DNA of 64,000 nt from Pseudomonas sp. P818. Lineage in GTDB: Bacteria; Pseudomonadota; Gammaproteobacteria; Pseudomonadales; Pseudomonadaceae. Below, piece after piece: positions 26,885 through 35,019 of the stretch. Made by a program: the position numbers and the translations under genes. The stretch lies in NCBI RefSeq assembly GCF_000418555.1, contig NZ_ATKM01000019.1, positions 434,001 through 498,000 of the forward strand. Direction: 5' to 3'. The notes under the pieces are model-generated. The model saw only the letters and a program-made list of their open reading frames with translations. It did no database searches and was not told where the DNA came from. The first letter of the stretch is position 1, and each line of letters begins with the position of its first letter.

Positions 26885-28396
26885 ATGAACCTGTTTCGCA
26901 CATTGCCACGGGACGCGCTGGCGTCCGTAGTGGTCTTTCTCGTCGCCCTGCCCTTGTGCATGGGCATCGCCATCGCCTCCGGCATGCCACCGGCCAAAGG
27001 CCTGATCACCGGCATCATCGGTGGTCTGGTGGTCGGCTTTCTGGCCGGCGCGCCGCTGCAGGTCAGCGGCCCGGCGGCAGGGCTGGCCGTACTGGTATTC
27101 GAGCTGGTACGCACCCACGGCATGGCTGCCCTCGGCCCGGTGCTATTGCTGGCCGGACTGATCCAGCTGGCCGCCGGAACCTTGCGTCTGGGCGGCTGGT
27201 TTCGCGTCACCGCACCGGCGGTGGTCTACGGCATGCTCGCCGGTATCGGCATCCTTATCGTGCTGTCGCAGGTGCACGTGATGATCGATGCGGCGCCCAA
27301 GGCCTCCGGCCTGGACAATCTGCTGGCCTTCCCCGGAGCGGTACGCGACGCCCTGAGCCTGGCCAGTGGCAACGCCATGGTCGCCGGCATGATCGGCCTC
27401 GGCACCATCGCCAGCATCTGGCTGTGGGAGCGCTTTCGCCCGGCGCCGCTACGCTTTCTGCCCGGCGCACTGGTGGGCGTGACCCTCGCCACCCTCACCA
27501 GCCTGTTGCTGGCACTGCCGGTCAAGCGCGTCGAGCTGCCGGCCAACCTCGGTGATGCAATCGACTGGATCACCCCGCAGGGGCTGGCCAGCCTGGCCGA
27601 CCCGCAACTGCTGGTCACCGCCCTGGCCCTGGCCTTTATCGCCAGCGCCGAGACGCTGCTGTCCGCTGCTGCCGTCGACCGCATGCACGATGGTCCGCGT
27701 GCACGCTTCAACCGCGAACTGTCCGCCCAGGGCATCGGCAACATCCTCTGTGGTGCAGTCGGCGCCCTGCCGATGACCGGCGTGATCGTACGCAGCTCGG
27801 CCAACGTGCAAGCCGGCGCTCGCGGCCGCGCCTCGACCATCCTCCACGGCGCCTGGCTACTGGCCCTGGTCGCCCTGCTGCCCGGCGTACTGCAGAGCAT
27901 TCCTGTCGCCAGCCTCGGCGCGGTGCTGGTGTACACCGGCTGCAAACTGGTCGATCCCAAGGCCATGCGCAACCTCGGCCAATATGGGCGCATCCCGGTG
28001 TTCATCTACGTCGCCACGGCGCTATGCATCGTCTTCACCGACCTGCTGACCGGCGTGCTGGTGGGCTTCGCCCTGACCCTGCTGAAGCTGGTGTGGAACG
28101 CCTCGCGCCTGCGCGTGAAGCTGGTGCCCACCGGCCCGAACAGCGCCGAACTGCGCATGAGCGGCGCCGCCACCTTCCTCCGCGTGCCACAACTGGCCAA
28201 GCTGCTGGCCAGCGTCGAACCCGGCACACGCCTGCATCTGAGCCTGGCGCGGGTCAGCTATATCGACCATGCCTGCATGGAACTGCTGGAAGACTGGGAC
28301 CGCTCCGCCCGCGCCCAAGGCGGCGGCCTGGAGATCGTCGAAGGAGCGGCGTTGAAACGCCGGGTGGAAGGTAGACAGCGCACGGCGCTGGCTTGA
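26885..28396 (+). CDS. SulP family anion (probable bicarbonate) transporter
   Basis: 503 residues. About ten or more membrane segments, starting with the family signature region LVVGFLAGAPLQVSGPAAGL (about 46-65). A central SAETLLSAAAVDRMHDG and a short C-terminal STAS domain (ELRMSGAATFLRVPQLAKLL onward, about 420-500) follow. SulP proteins carry sulfate, bicarbonate or dicarboxylates. Pairing with the carbonic anhydrase points to bicarbonate. CAGGAG precedes the ATG. Confidence 0.9.
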   Translation: MNLFRTLPRDALASVVVFLVALPLCMGIAIASGMPPAKGLITGIIGGLVVGFLAGAPLQVSGPAAGLAVLVFELVRTHGMAALGPVLLLAGLIQLAAGTLRLGGWFRVTAPAVVYGMLAGIGILIVLSQVHVMIDAAPKASGLDNLLAFPGAVRDALSLASGNAMVAGMIGLGTIASIWLWERFRPAPLRFLPGALVGVTLATLTSLLLALPVKRVELPANLGDAIDWITPQGLASLADPQLLVTALALAFIASAETLLSAAAVDRMHDGPRARFNRELSAQGIGNILCGAVGALPMTGVIVRSSANVQAGARGRASTILHGAWLLALVALLPGVLQSIPVASLGAVLVYTGCKLVDPKAMRNLGQYGRIPVFIYVATALCIVFTDLLTGVLVGFALTLLKLVWNASRLRVKLVPTGPNSAELRMSGAATFLRVPQLAKLLASVEPGTRLHLSLARVSYIDHACMELLEDWDRSARAQGGGLEIVEGAALKRRVEGRQRTALA

Positions 28397-28632
28397 ATGC
28401 AGCACGGCTCACTCACACTGGCCGGTGAGTGAGCCAGACTGGGGACAGACCTTGTGCTTCCTTTGGGCGGGGCCGGCCATCCGGCGTTTGCCAAAAGGGA
28501 CTCTCCGTAAGGGCGATACGAAGCGTAGTAACAGCCGCAGGCTGGCCCGGAGGGTGAGCGAAGCGAATCAACCGTAATCACGGACGACGAATTTGCAGCG
28601 TCGGAGTGCTGGGCTCAAGTAAGAGCAAGAGC
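28397..28632. other. Gene-free stretch, possible degenerate repeat
   Basis: No gene is supported. An inverted repeat (CACTCACACTGGCCGGTGAGTG type, about 28410-28432) may terminate the SulP gene. From about 28470 to 28600 there is a segment with repeat-like character (CCGGAGGGTGAGCGAAGCGA at 28548) that reads as no known gene on either strand. Confidence 0.4.
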
Positions 28633-28680
28633 ACCCTCTCCCCTAGCCCCTCTCCCATAAATGGGAGAGGGGAACTGATC
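28633..28680. repeat. CCCTCTCCC palindromic repeat
   Basis: CCCCTCTCCCAT and ATGGGAGAGGGG (28647-28672) form a perfect 12-base stem, preceded by ACCCTCTCCCCTAG. A second copy of the family lies at 44559-44603; both end in AACTGATCG or GACTGATCG. Confidence 0.7.
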
Positions 28681-28726
28681 GCGGGCCGTCGGCAATCTCA
28701 GCAGGCCTTCGAGGCTTCCGAGATTT

Positions 28727-28791
28727 TCGCGGCTGAAGCCGCTCATAAAGATATGGGTGGCTTCGGGTCGCGGCTGAAGCCCCTCCTACAA
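28727..28791. repeat. Two REP copies, GCGGCTGAAGCC family
   Basis: TCGCGGCTGAAGCCGCTCA (28727-28745, truncated end) and TCGCGGCTGAAGCCCCTCCTAC (28768-28789), in the same orientation, just downstream of the arylamine N-acetyltransferase gene. Confidence 0.75.
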
Positions 28792-28819
28792 GAGCGTGGC
28801 GATACCAGCGGCCTTGCCT

Positions 28820-29647
28820 TCACGCCCCCGCGATCAACCGCTCGATAATTTGCCGCAACTCAGGATGCTCCGGCACCTGAATGCCGAACTCCTCGCGCAA
28901 CACCCTGAGCACCTCATCGACACTCTGCAACTGCACTCGCTCACTCGCCTGCCCCAGGCGGTGGATGGCGAAGCTCCCATTGTTCAGCGCCTTGCGCAGG
29001 CCGGGCCCGGTGCGGGCGGCGATCATCTGGCCGAGGAAGGGCGAATCCGGGTGGGTGCACACGTACCAGTTGCCCACCACGTAGTCGATATCCGCCACCT
29101 TCTGCAGATCGAATACGTACATCGCCCGCCAGGTGTCAGCCACCAGGGCGCGCAGGGTGTAGGTGCCGTCCACCAGCGATAGGCGATAAGACTCGTGCGG
29201 TGTGGCCTGCTCCGCCTCGCTGTCGAGCAGCAGTGGACCGGTCGGCACCATACCGCCGAAACCGACGTCGCTGATGTAGCGCACGCCATCGATGGTCACC
29301 AGCACCAGCATATGGGTGCGCGCCGGCAGGGCATCTTCCGGGCCGCCCATGACCACGCGGCCGGTCAGCCCGCGCGCGTCGAAGCCCAGCGCCTGCAATA
29401 GCAGCAGATAAAGGCGGTTGAGTTCGAAGCAGTAACCACCGCGGCCCTGACGCAGCAGCTTGTCCTGGATCGCGGTGGGCTCGACCTCCACCGGCACGCG
29501 CAGCATGCAGGCCAAGGTTTCGAAGGGAAATTCGGCGGTGTGCCGCGCCTGCAGCTCGCGCAGGGTGTCGAGCGTCGCTGACGGCGCCGAAGCGTAACCA
29601 AGACGCCCGAGGTATGTACGCAGATCCAGCTTGAATGCTTCGGCCAT
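28820..29647 (-). CDS. nat: Arylamine N-acetyltransferase
   Basis: 275 residues. The Cys-His-Asp triad is visible: Cys in RGGYCFELN (about 70), His in ARTHMLVLV (about 108) and Asp in YISDVGFGG (about 123). The enzyme moves acetyl from acetyl-CoA to arylamines and hydrazines. The ATG at 29647 (GGGAGAAGCACA upstream) starts MAEAFKLDLRTYLGRLGY, the normal N-terminus; the frame is open 39 codons upstream but unsupported. Confidence 0.93.
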   Translation of the reverse strand: MAEAFKLDLRTYLGRLGYASAPSATLDTLRELQARHTAEFPFETLACMLRVPVEVEPTAIQDKLLRQGRGGYCFELNRLYLLLLQALGFDARGLTGRVVMGGPEDALPARTHMLVLVTIDGVRYISDVGFGGMVPTGPLLLDSEAEQATPHESYRLSLVDGTYTLRALVADTWRAMYVFDLQKVADIDYVVGNWYVCTHPDSPFLGQMIAARTGPGLRKALNNGSFAIHRLGQASERVQLQSVDEVLRVLREEFGIQVPEHPELRQIIERLIAGA

Positions 29648-29822
29648 TGTGCTTCTCCCTTTCTCACTGCCGGCTGTTGTACCAGAGGTATAGGGATAGG
29701 CGATATGCAACGAGCCGCAGGGCGTGTTCGAATCAGCGCTTTCGGTTTGCGGCGGCCGGCACACACAAATACGCGCAGATGCGCCAATCTATCGCTCACC
29801 GCCCGAGCTTGCCGAGGACTCC

Positions 29823-30029
29823 ATGATGCACCTGCGCCTTTTCTGCACCTTCTCCCTGTTACTCACCCTGAGCGGCTGCGGCGCCGGTGAGACGGCCGCC
29901 ACGGCCACACTCCAGGCGGAGCAGGCCAAACAGGCCCAGCAGCAGATGGAACAGCTCAAGCAGCAGATCGAACAGGCCAATGCGGCGAACACTCAGCGTC
30001 TGCAGGAGGCCATCGATCAGGCGCAGTGA
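29823..30029 (+). CDS. Small coiled-coil lipoprotein
   Basis: 68 residues. The signal peptide ends in the lipobox TLSGC (about residue 17-18). The mature part is almost wholly Gln/Ala/Glu-rich helix (EQAKQAQQQMEQLKQQIEQA), resembling a short Lpp-like coiled coil, but it does not end in the Tyr-Arg-Lys needed for peptidoglycan linkage. AGGACT precedes tandem ATG codons. It lies between divergent nat and the next lipoprotein gene. Role unknown. Confidence 0.65.
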   Translation: MMHLRLFCTFSLLLTLSGCGAGETAATATLQAEQAKQAQQQMEQLKQQIEQANAANTQRLQEAIDQAQ

Positions 30030-30202
30030 ATCTGGCCTGGTGGCGCGCACAACTCAATCGATCGCGACTCTGCTCGTCGACACTGGCGAGCAATACGCCG
30101 CGCTGCATTGCGGCCAAGTACTGGACGTTCGGCACTTCCCTGATAACCATAAGCCGTTATAGTGCGCGCCCCCATCAGCACTATGACAAGGATGTAATCC
30201 GG

Positions 30203-30598
30203 ATGTTTTCCTTCAAGTCTGCCGCCATGCTGGCAGCCGCGCTCATCGTCAGCGGTTGCTCCACTGCAACCTGGGTCAAGCTCCCCGAGGATAGCGCGCT
30301 CATCGTCAACGAGCGCCCGACTCACCACAAACAGGGTCTGATCAAGACTCGTCCGTTCTCGTGGGGTGCAGCAGGAGGCGTGCCCTATCGTCTGGAAGAC
30401 CAGCAGTCGCACATCATCCAGAGTGGTCGCCTGAAAACTCGCTTCCGCGTCGCTTCGATCTTCTGGCCGCCGGTCGCCATTGCCTACTGGCCAATGGGCT
30501 TCGGCCAGCGCTGCTACGACCTGACCGGCCCAGCGCCACAGACCTGCACCCATCAGGATCTGATCGACCTGCGAAGGAACCATCGCCTTTCCCGCTGA
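30203..30598 (+). CDS. Conserved hypothetical lipoprotein
   Basis: 131 residues. Signal peptide with lipobox IVSGC (about residue 18). The mature domain has a regular beta-rich pattern (TWVKLPEDSALIVNERP, FRVASIFWPPVAIAYWP) with two later cysteines (RCYDLTG and QTCTHQ) that could form a disulfide. AAGGAT precedes the ATG at 30203. The upstream extension to 30026 overlaps the preceding lipoprotein's end and is rejected. Family not recognised. Confidence 0.7.
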   Translation: MFSFKSAAMLAAALIVSGCSTATWVKLPEDSALIVNERPTHHKQGLIKTRPFSWGAAGGVPYRLEDQQSHIIQSGRLKTRFRVASIFWPPVAIAYWPMGFGQRCYDLTGPAPQTCTHQDLIDLRRNHRLSR

Positions 30599-30599
30599 C

Positions 30600-30631
30600 G
30601 AAAAAGGGGAGCCAATGGCTCCCCTTTTTCT
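30600..30631 (+). terminator. Rho-independent terminator
   Basis: AAAAAGGGGAGCC and GGCTCCCCTTTTT around AAT, directly after the lipoprotein stop. Confidence 0.9.
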
Positions 30632-30707
30632 GCCCGTTTGAATCAACGATTGCTACCAGCGCCGCAGTGTTGGTCAGGTATTACATCGCCGGTGCTTGCA
30701 CGTTCAT

Positions 30708-30730
30708 TCGCGGCTGAAGCCGCTCCTACG
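30708..30730. repeat. Single REP copy
   Basis: TTCGCGGCTGAAGCCGCTCCTAC, standard family with GTAG on the complementary strand, between two converging genes. Confidence 0.85.
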
Positions 30731-30760
30731 AGAAGCCCAGGCACCACGACACTGTGACCC

Positions 30761-30790
30761 AAAAAAGGCCCGTCTTGCGACCGGCCTTTG
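30761..30790 (-). terminator. Terminator behind bauC
   Basis: On the minus strand AAAGGCCGG and the partner GGGCCTTTTTT form the stem, with the T run in the right orientation for bauC. Confidence 0.7.
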
Positions 30791-30810
30791 CATTCAACGC
30801 CTCAGCTCAC

Positions 30811-32316
30811 TCAGCCATTGCTGGGGAAGGCGAACTGCGCTGCCTCGTGGCTCTTGCGCGCTGGCCAGCGTTGAGTGATGGCCTTCTTGCGGGTGTAGAA
30901 GCGCACGCCATCCGGGCCGTAGGCGTGCAGGTCGCCGAACAGCGAGCGCTTCCAGCCACCGAAACTGTGGTAGCTCACCGGCACCGGCAGCGGCACGTTG
31001 ACGCCGACCATGCCCACTTCGATCTCGTCGCAGAACAGGCGTGCGGCTTCACCGTCACGGGTGAAGATGCAGGTGCCGTTGCCGTACTCGTGATCGTTGA
31101 TCAGTTGCATGGCTTCTTCCAGGCTGCCGACGCGGACGATGCACAGCACAGGGCCGAAGATTTCGTCGGTGTAGATGGTCATCTCCGGGGTTACCCGGTC
31201 GAACAGGGTGCCGCCGACGAAGTAGCCGTTCTCGTTACCCGGCACCACCAGATCGCGGCCATCGACCACCAGTTTGGCGCCCTGCGCCACGCCGGCGTTG
31301 ATGTAGCCCTTGACCTTGTCACGCGCGGCGGCGGTAACCAGCGGGCCCATGTCCAGGCCGCACTGAGTACCGGCACCGATCTTCAGCGCCTGGATCTGCG
31401 GGACAATCTTCTCCACCAGCGCATCGGCGATCTGGTCGCCCACGCACACGGCCACGGAGATGGCCATGCAGCGCTCGCCGCAGGAGCCGTAGGCCGCGCC
31501 CATCAGTGCGCTGACGGCGTTGTCCAGGTCGGCATCGGGCATCAGTACGGCGTGGTTCTTGGCGCCGCCCAGGGCCTGCACGCGTTTGCCGCGCTTGGTG
31601 CCTTCGCTGTAGATGTACTCGGCGATCGGGGTCGAACCGACGAAGCTCAGGGCCTTGACCTCAGGCGCTTCGATCAGTGCATCGACTGCGTCATAAACAG
31701 ACTTGTCGCCGTTGACCACGTTCAGCACGCCCTTGGGCAGGCCGGCCTGCTGCGCCAGCTCGGCGATAAACAGGGTGGAGCTGGGGTCGCGCTCGGACGG
31801 TTTCAAGATGAAGCAGTTGCCGCAGACGATGGCCAGCGGGTACATCCACAGCGGCACCATGGCCGGGAAGTTGAACGGGGTGATGCCAGCCACCACGCCG
31901 ATGGGCTGCAGATCGGTCCAGGCGTCGATGTTCGGGCCGACGTTGCGGCTGTACTCGCCCTTGAGGATTTCCGGGGCGGCGCAGGCGAACTCGACGTTCT
32001 CGATGCCACGCTTGAGTTCGCCGATGGCGTCCTCGAGGGTCTTGCCGTGCTCGGCGCTGATCAGCGCGGCGATTTCGTTCTCGTTCTGCTCCAGCAGTTG
32101 CTTGAAGCGGAACATGATCTGCGCGCGCTTGGCCGGCGGCGTGTTGCGCCAGGCCGGGAAGGCGGCCTTGGCGGCGTCGATGGCCAGCTGCATGGTGGCG
32201 CGGTCGGCCAGGCCGACGGCAGAGGTGGAGTCGCCGGTGGACGGGTTGTACACCGGGGCACTGCGACCGTTGCCGGCAACACGTTCGCCGTTGATCAGGT
32301 GGGGGATATGGCTCAT
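30811..32316 (-). CDS. bauC: CoA-acylating malonate/methylmalonate-semialdehyde dehydrogenase
   Basis: 501 residues of the MmsA-type aldehyde dehydrogenase family. GITPFNFPAMVPLWMYPLAI (NAD site, about 152), LSFVGSTPIAEYIY and the catalytic Cys in YGSCGERCMAIS (about 285) are present. It oxidises malonate semialdehyde (3-oxopropanoate) or its methyl form to acetyl- or propionyl-CoA. Next to the beta-alanine aminotransferase and a BauR-like regulator, it is best read as bauC and not valine-pathway mmsA. GGAG precedes the ATG at 32316. A palindromic repeat fills the gap to bauA. Confidence 0.88.
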   Translation of the reverse strand: MSHIPHLINGERVAGNGRSAPVYNPSTGDSTSAVGLADRATMQLAIDAAKAAFPAWRNTPPAKRAQIMFRFKQLLEQNENEIAALISAEHGKTLEDAIGELKRGIENVEFACAAPEILKGEYSRNVGPNIDAWTDLQPIGVVAGITPFNFPAMVPLWMYPLAIVCGNCFILKPSERDPSSTLFIAELAQQAGLPKGVLNVVNGDKSVYDAVDALIEAPEVKALSFVGSTPIAEYIYSEGTKRGKRVQALGGAKNHAVLMPDADLDNAVSALMGAAYGSCGERCMAISVAVCVGDQIADALVEKIVPQIQALKIGAGTQCGLDMGPLVTAAARDKVKGYINAGVAQGAKLVVDGRDLVVPGNENGYFVGGTLFDRVTPEMTIYTDEIFGPVLCIVRVGSLEEAMQLINDHEYGNGTCIFTRDGEAARLFCDEIEVGMVGVNVPLPVPVSYHSFGGWKRSLFGDLHAYGPDGVRFYTRKKAITQRWPARKSHEAAQFAFPSNG

Positions 32317-32332
32317 GGGGTTCTCCAGAGGC

Positions 32333-32409
32333 GTAGGGTGGATGACGCTCTTTTCATCCACCTTGGGGATTCGATGATTGGTGGATGGGTAAAGCGTCAT
32401 CCACCCTAC
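32333..32409. repeat. Inverted repeat, GTAGGGTGGATGACGC family
   Basis: GTAGGGTGGATGACGCT and its inverse AGCGTCATCCACCCTAC lie at the two ends, with inner TCATCCACC/GGTGGATGG. The element fills almost the whole 96-base gap between bauA and bauC. A second copy lies at 47201-47286. Confidence 0.85.
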
Positions 32410-32412
32410 GGT

Positions 32413-33759
32413 TCAATCCAACTTGTTCAGCACATCACCGACGGCGTTGAACACGCGGTCGAGGTCTTCCATCCTGGCGTTGAAGGTCGGCCCGAACTGG
32501 ATGGTGTCGCCGCCGAAGCGCACGTAGAAACCGGCCTTCCACAGGGCCATGCCGGCCTCGAACGGACGGATCACGGCGTCGCCGTCACGCGGGGCGATCT
32601 GCAGAGCGCCGGCCAGGCCGCAGTTGCGGATGTCGACCACGTGTTTGGTGCCTTTCAGGCCGTGCAGCGCGGCCTCGAACTTCGGCGCCAGCTCGGCGGA
32701 CTGCTGAATCAGGTTCTCGCGTTTGAGCAACTCCAGCGTCGCCAGGCCGGCGGCGCAGGCCACCGGGTGGGCCGAGTAGGTGTAGCCGTGGGTGAACTCG
32801 ATCATGTGCTCCGGCGACGGCTGCTGCATGAAGGTGTTGTAGATCTCGCTGCTGGCGATCACCGCGCCCAGCGGGATGGCGCCGTTGGTGATCTGCTTGG
32901 CGACATTCATCAGGTCCGGGGTGACGCCGAAGAACTCCGCGCCGCTCCACTTGCCCATGCGACCGAAGCCAGTGATCACTTCGTCGAAAATCAGCAGGAT
33001 GTTGTGCTGCGTGCAGATTTCGCGCAGGCGCTGCAGGTAGCCCACCGGCGGCACGATGGCGCCGGCCGAACCGGACATCGGCTCGACTATCACCGCGGCG
33101 ATGTTGGAGGCATCGTGCAGCTCGATCAGCTTGAGCAGTTCGTTGGCCAGCTCCACGCCGCCGGTTTCGGCCATGCCCTTGGTGAAGGCCATGCCCGGTT
33201 GCAGGGTATGCGGCAGGTGGTCGGCGTCCATCAGCTGACCGTACATCTTGCGGTTACCGCCGATGCCACCGAGCGAGGTGCCGGCGATATTCACGCCGTG
33301 ATAGCCACGGGCGCGACCGATGAAGCGGGTCTTGGAGGCCTGGCCTTTCAGGCGCCAGTAGGCCTTGGCCATCTTCACCGCGGTGTCGGCGCACTCGGAG
33401 CCGGAACCGGTGAAGAACACATGGTTGAGCTCACCCGGCATCAGGTCGGCGACCTGCTCGGCCAGCTTGAACGACAGCGGATGGCCGTACTGGAAGCCCG
33501 GCGAATAGTCGAGGGTGCCGAGCTGCTTGGCCACGGCTTCCTGAATTTCCTTGCGCGAGTGGCCGGCGCCGCAGGTCCACAGGCCGGAGAGGCTGTCGTA
33601 GATCTTGCGGCCCTGATCATCGGTGAGCCAGCTGCCTTCCGCCCCGACGATGATGCGCGGGTCGCGCTGGAACTGGCGGTTGGCGGAGAACGGCATCCAG
33701 TGCGCATCCAGCTTGAGCTGGCTGGCCAGGGACGGAGTTGCGGTCTGCGGCATGTTCAT
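32413..33759 (-). CDS. bauA: Beta-alanine:pyruvate aminotransferase
   Basis: 448 residues, class III PLP-dependent aminotransferase. GSGSECADTAVKMA, YHGVNIAGTSLGGIG, LLIFDEVITGFGR (the Asp that binds the pyridine nitrogen) and the PLP lysine in NVAKQITNGA (about 288) follow the omega-aminotransferase pattern. It converts beta-alanine and pyruvate to malonate semialdehyde and alanine. The product is the substrate of bauC. Divergent from a BauR-like LysR regulator. GAGG lies nine bases before the ATG. Confidence 0.92.
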   Translation of the reverse strand: MNMPQTATPSLASQLKLDAHWMPFSANRQFQRDPRIIVGAEGSWLTDDQGRKIYDSLSGLWTCGAGHSRKEIQEAVAKQLGTLDYSPGFQYGHPLSFKLAEQVADLMPGELNHVFFTGSGSECADTAVKMAKAYWRLKGQASKTRFIGRARGYHGVNIAGTSLGGIGGNRKMYGQLMDADHLPHTLQPGMAFTKGMAETGGVELANELLKLIELHDASNIAAVIVEPMSGSAGAIVPPVGYLQRLREICTQHNILLIFDEVITGFGRMGKWSGAEFFGVTPDLMNVAKQITNGAIPLGAVIASSEIYNTFMQQPSPEHMIEFTHGYTYSAHPVACAAGLATLELLKRENLIQQSAELAPKFEAALHGLKGTKHVVDIRNCGLAGALQIAPRDGDAVIRPFEAGMALWKAGFYVRFGGDTIQFGPTFNARMEDLDRVFNAVGDVLNKLD

Positions 33760-33797
33760 CGGGTGGCCTCGGCAGTGGCGGCGTGATCAGGGGCAAT

Positions 33798-33856
33798 GTG
33801 GGAGGGGCTTTAGCCGCGACTGTCGACAGCAATCGCGGCTGAAGCCGCTCCTACAA
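33798..33856. repeat. Inverted REP pair in the bauA-bauR gap
   Basis: GTGGGAGGGGCTTTAGCCGCGAC (33798-33820) and ATCGCGGCTGAAGCCGCTCCTAC (33831-33853) face each other within the divergent promoter region. Confidence 0.85.
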
Positions 33857-33944
33857 AAGCTCGTTGTTGCCAGCAAAGGTGCCACGGGCATAGAGTCAGT
33901 AAAACAATACTCTTCTTATCTTCAGTTCAAGGCCGACTAAACAA

Positions 33945-34862
33945 ATGAGCAGCCGCCGCCCCGACCCGCTGGCCCAGGTCAGCGACTTTGAAATCCGCCT
34001 GCTCAAGCTATTTCGCAGCGTGGTGGAATGCGGTGGTTTTTCCGCAGCCGAGAGCGCGCTGGGCATCGGCCGCTCGGCCATCAGTCAGCAGATGAGCGAT
34101 CTGGAGCAACGCCTCGGCCTGCGCCTGTGCCAGCGCGGCCGTGCCGGCTTCGCCCTGACCGAGGAAGGCCGCGAGGTGTACCAGAGCACCCTGCAGCTGC
34201 TGGCGGCACTGGAGAGTTTTCGCACCGAGGTCAACGGCCTGCACCAGCACCTGCGCGGCGAGCTGAACATCGGCCTGACCGACAACCTGGTGACCATCCC
34301 GCACATGCGCATCACCAACGCCCTGGCCCGCCTCAAGGTGCAGGGGCCGGACGTGCGCATCAACATCCGCATGACGCCCCCGTCGGAAGTGGAACAGGGC
34401 GTGCTCGACGGCCGCCTGCATATCGGCGTGGTGCCACAGGTCGGTGCCCTATCCGGCCTGGAGTACCAGGCGCTATACGATGAACGCTCGCTGCTTTATT
34501 GCGCGGTCGGTCATCCGCTGTTCTACGTCGACGACCAACAGCTCGAAGACGACAGGCTCAACGCCCAGGAAGCCATCGCCCCGACCTTCCGCCTGCCGCC
34601 CGAGGTGCAGAACCATTACCAGGCACTGAACTGTACGGCCAGCGCATCGGACCGCGAAGGCATGGCCTTTCTCATCCTCACCGGACGCTATATCGGTTAC
34701 CTGCCCGATCACTATGCCCAGGCCTGGGTGCAGCAGGGCCGCCTGCGCGCGCTCAAGGCATCCACTCGCTACTACGACATCAACCTGGCCGCGGTAACAC
34801 GCAAGGGCCGTCGCGCACATCTGGTGCTGGAGAGTTTTCTCGACGCCCTGGCTGAAGCCTGA
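33945..34862 (+). CDS. bauR: LysR-type regulator, BauR-like
   Basis: 305 residues. The N-terminal winged helix-turn-helix is at about 17-75 (FRSVVECGGFSAAESALGIG then SAISQQMSDLEQRLGLRL). The effector-binding domain occupies about 100-300. Transcribed away from bauA; BauR of P. aeruginosa controls the beta-alanine operon from the same position, hence the name. The ribosome site is weak. Ligand is inferred to be beta-alanine. Confidence 0.82.
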   Translation: MSSRRPDPLAQVSDFEIRLLKLFRSVVECGGFSAAESALGIGRSAISQQMSDLEQRLGLRLCQRGRAGFALTEEGREVYQSTLQLLAALESFRTEVNGLHQHLRGELNIGLTDNLVTIPHMRITNALARLKVQGPDVRINIRMTPPSEVEQGVLDGRLHIGVVPQVGALSGLEYQALYDERSLLYCAVGHPLFYVDDQQLEDDRLNAQEAIAPTFRLPPEVQNHYQALNCTASASDREGMAFLILTGRYIGYLPDHYAQAWVQQGRLRALKASTRYYDINLAAVTRKGRRAHLVLESFLDALAEA

Positions 34863-35019
34863 ATACATAGAACGACCGTACCGAAAAGCGGCTCAAGCAT
34901 GCACAGCCCTGGTGCATTTGTGCTATCACGGCGATTTTCCTTGCAGCGCACTTGTCACCCAGGCGGCGCTGGGGTATCTGTGCAATCGCTCGGCTCCCTG
35001 ATCAGTTCGGAATCACCCC

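Noticed and set aside
28606..28848. 80-codon frame behind the SulP gene
   Set aside because: It is made of the CCCTCTCCC and REP repeats and is not a gene.
30754..33786. Open frame of 1010 codons on the plus strand
   Set aside because: It lies antisense to bauC and bauA, which have full family motifs. Long antisense frames are common in GC-rich DNA with strong codon bias, and the translation has no recognisable domain.
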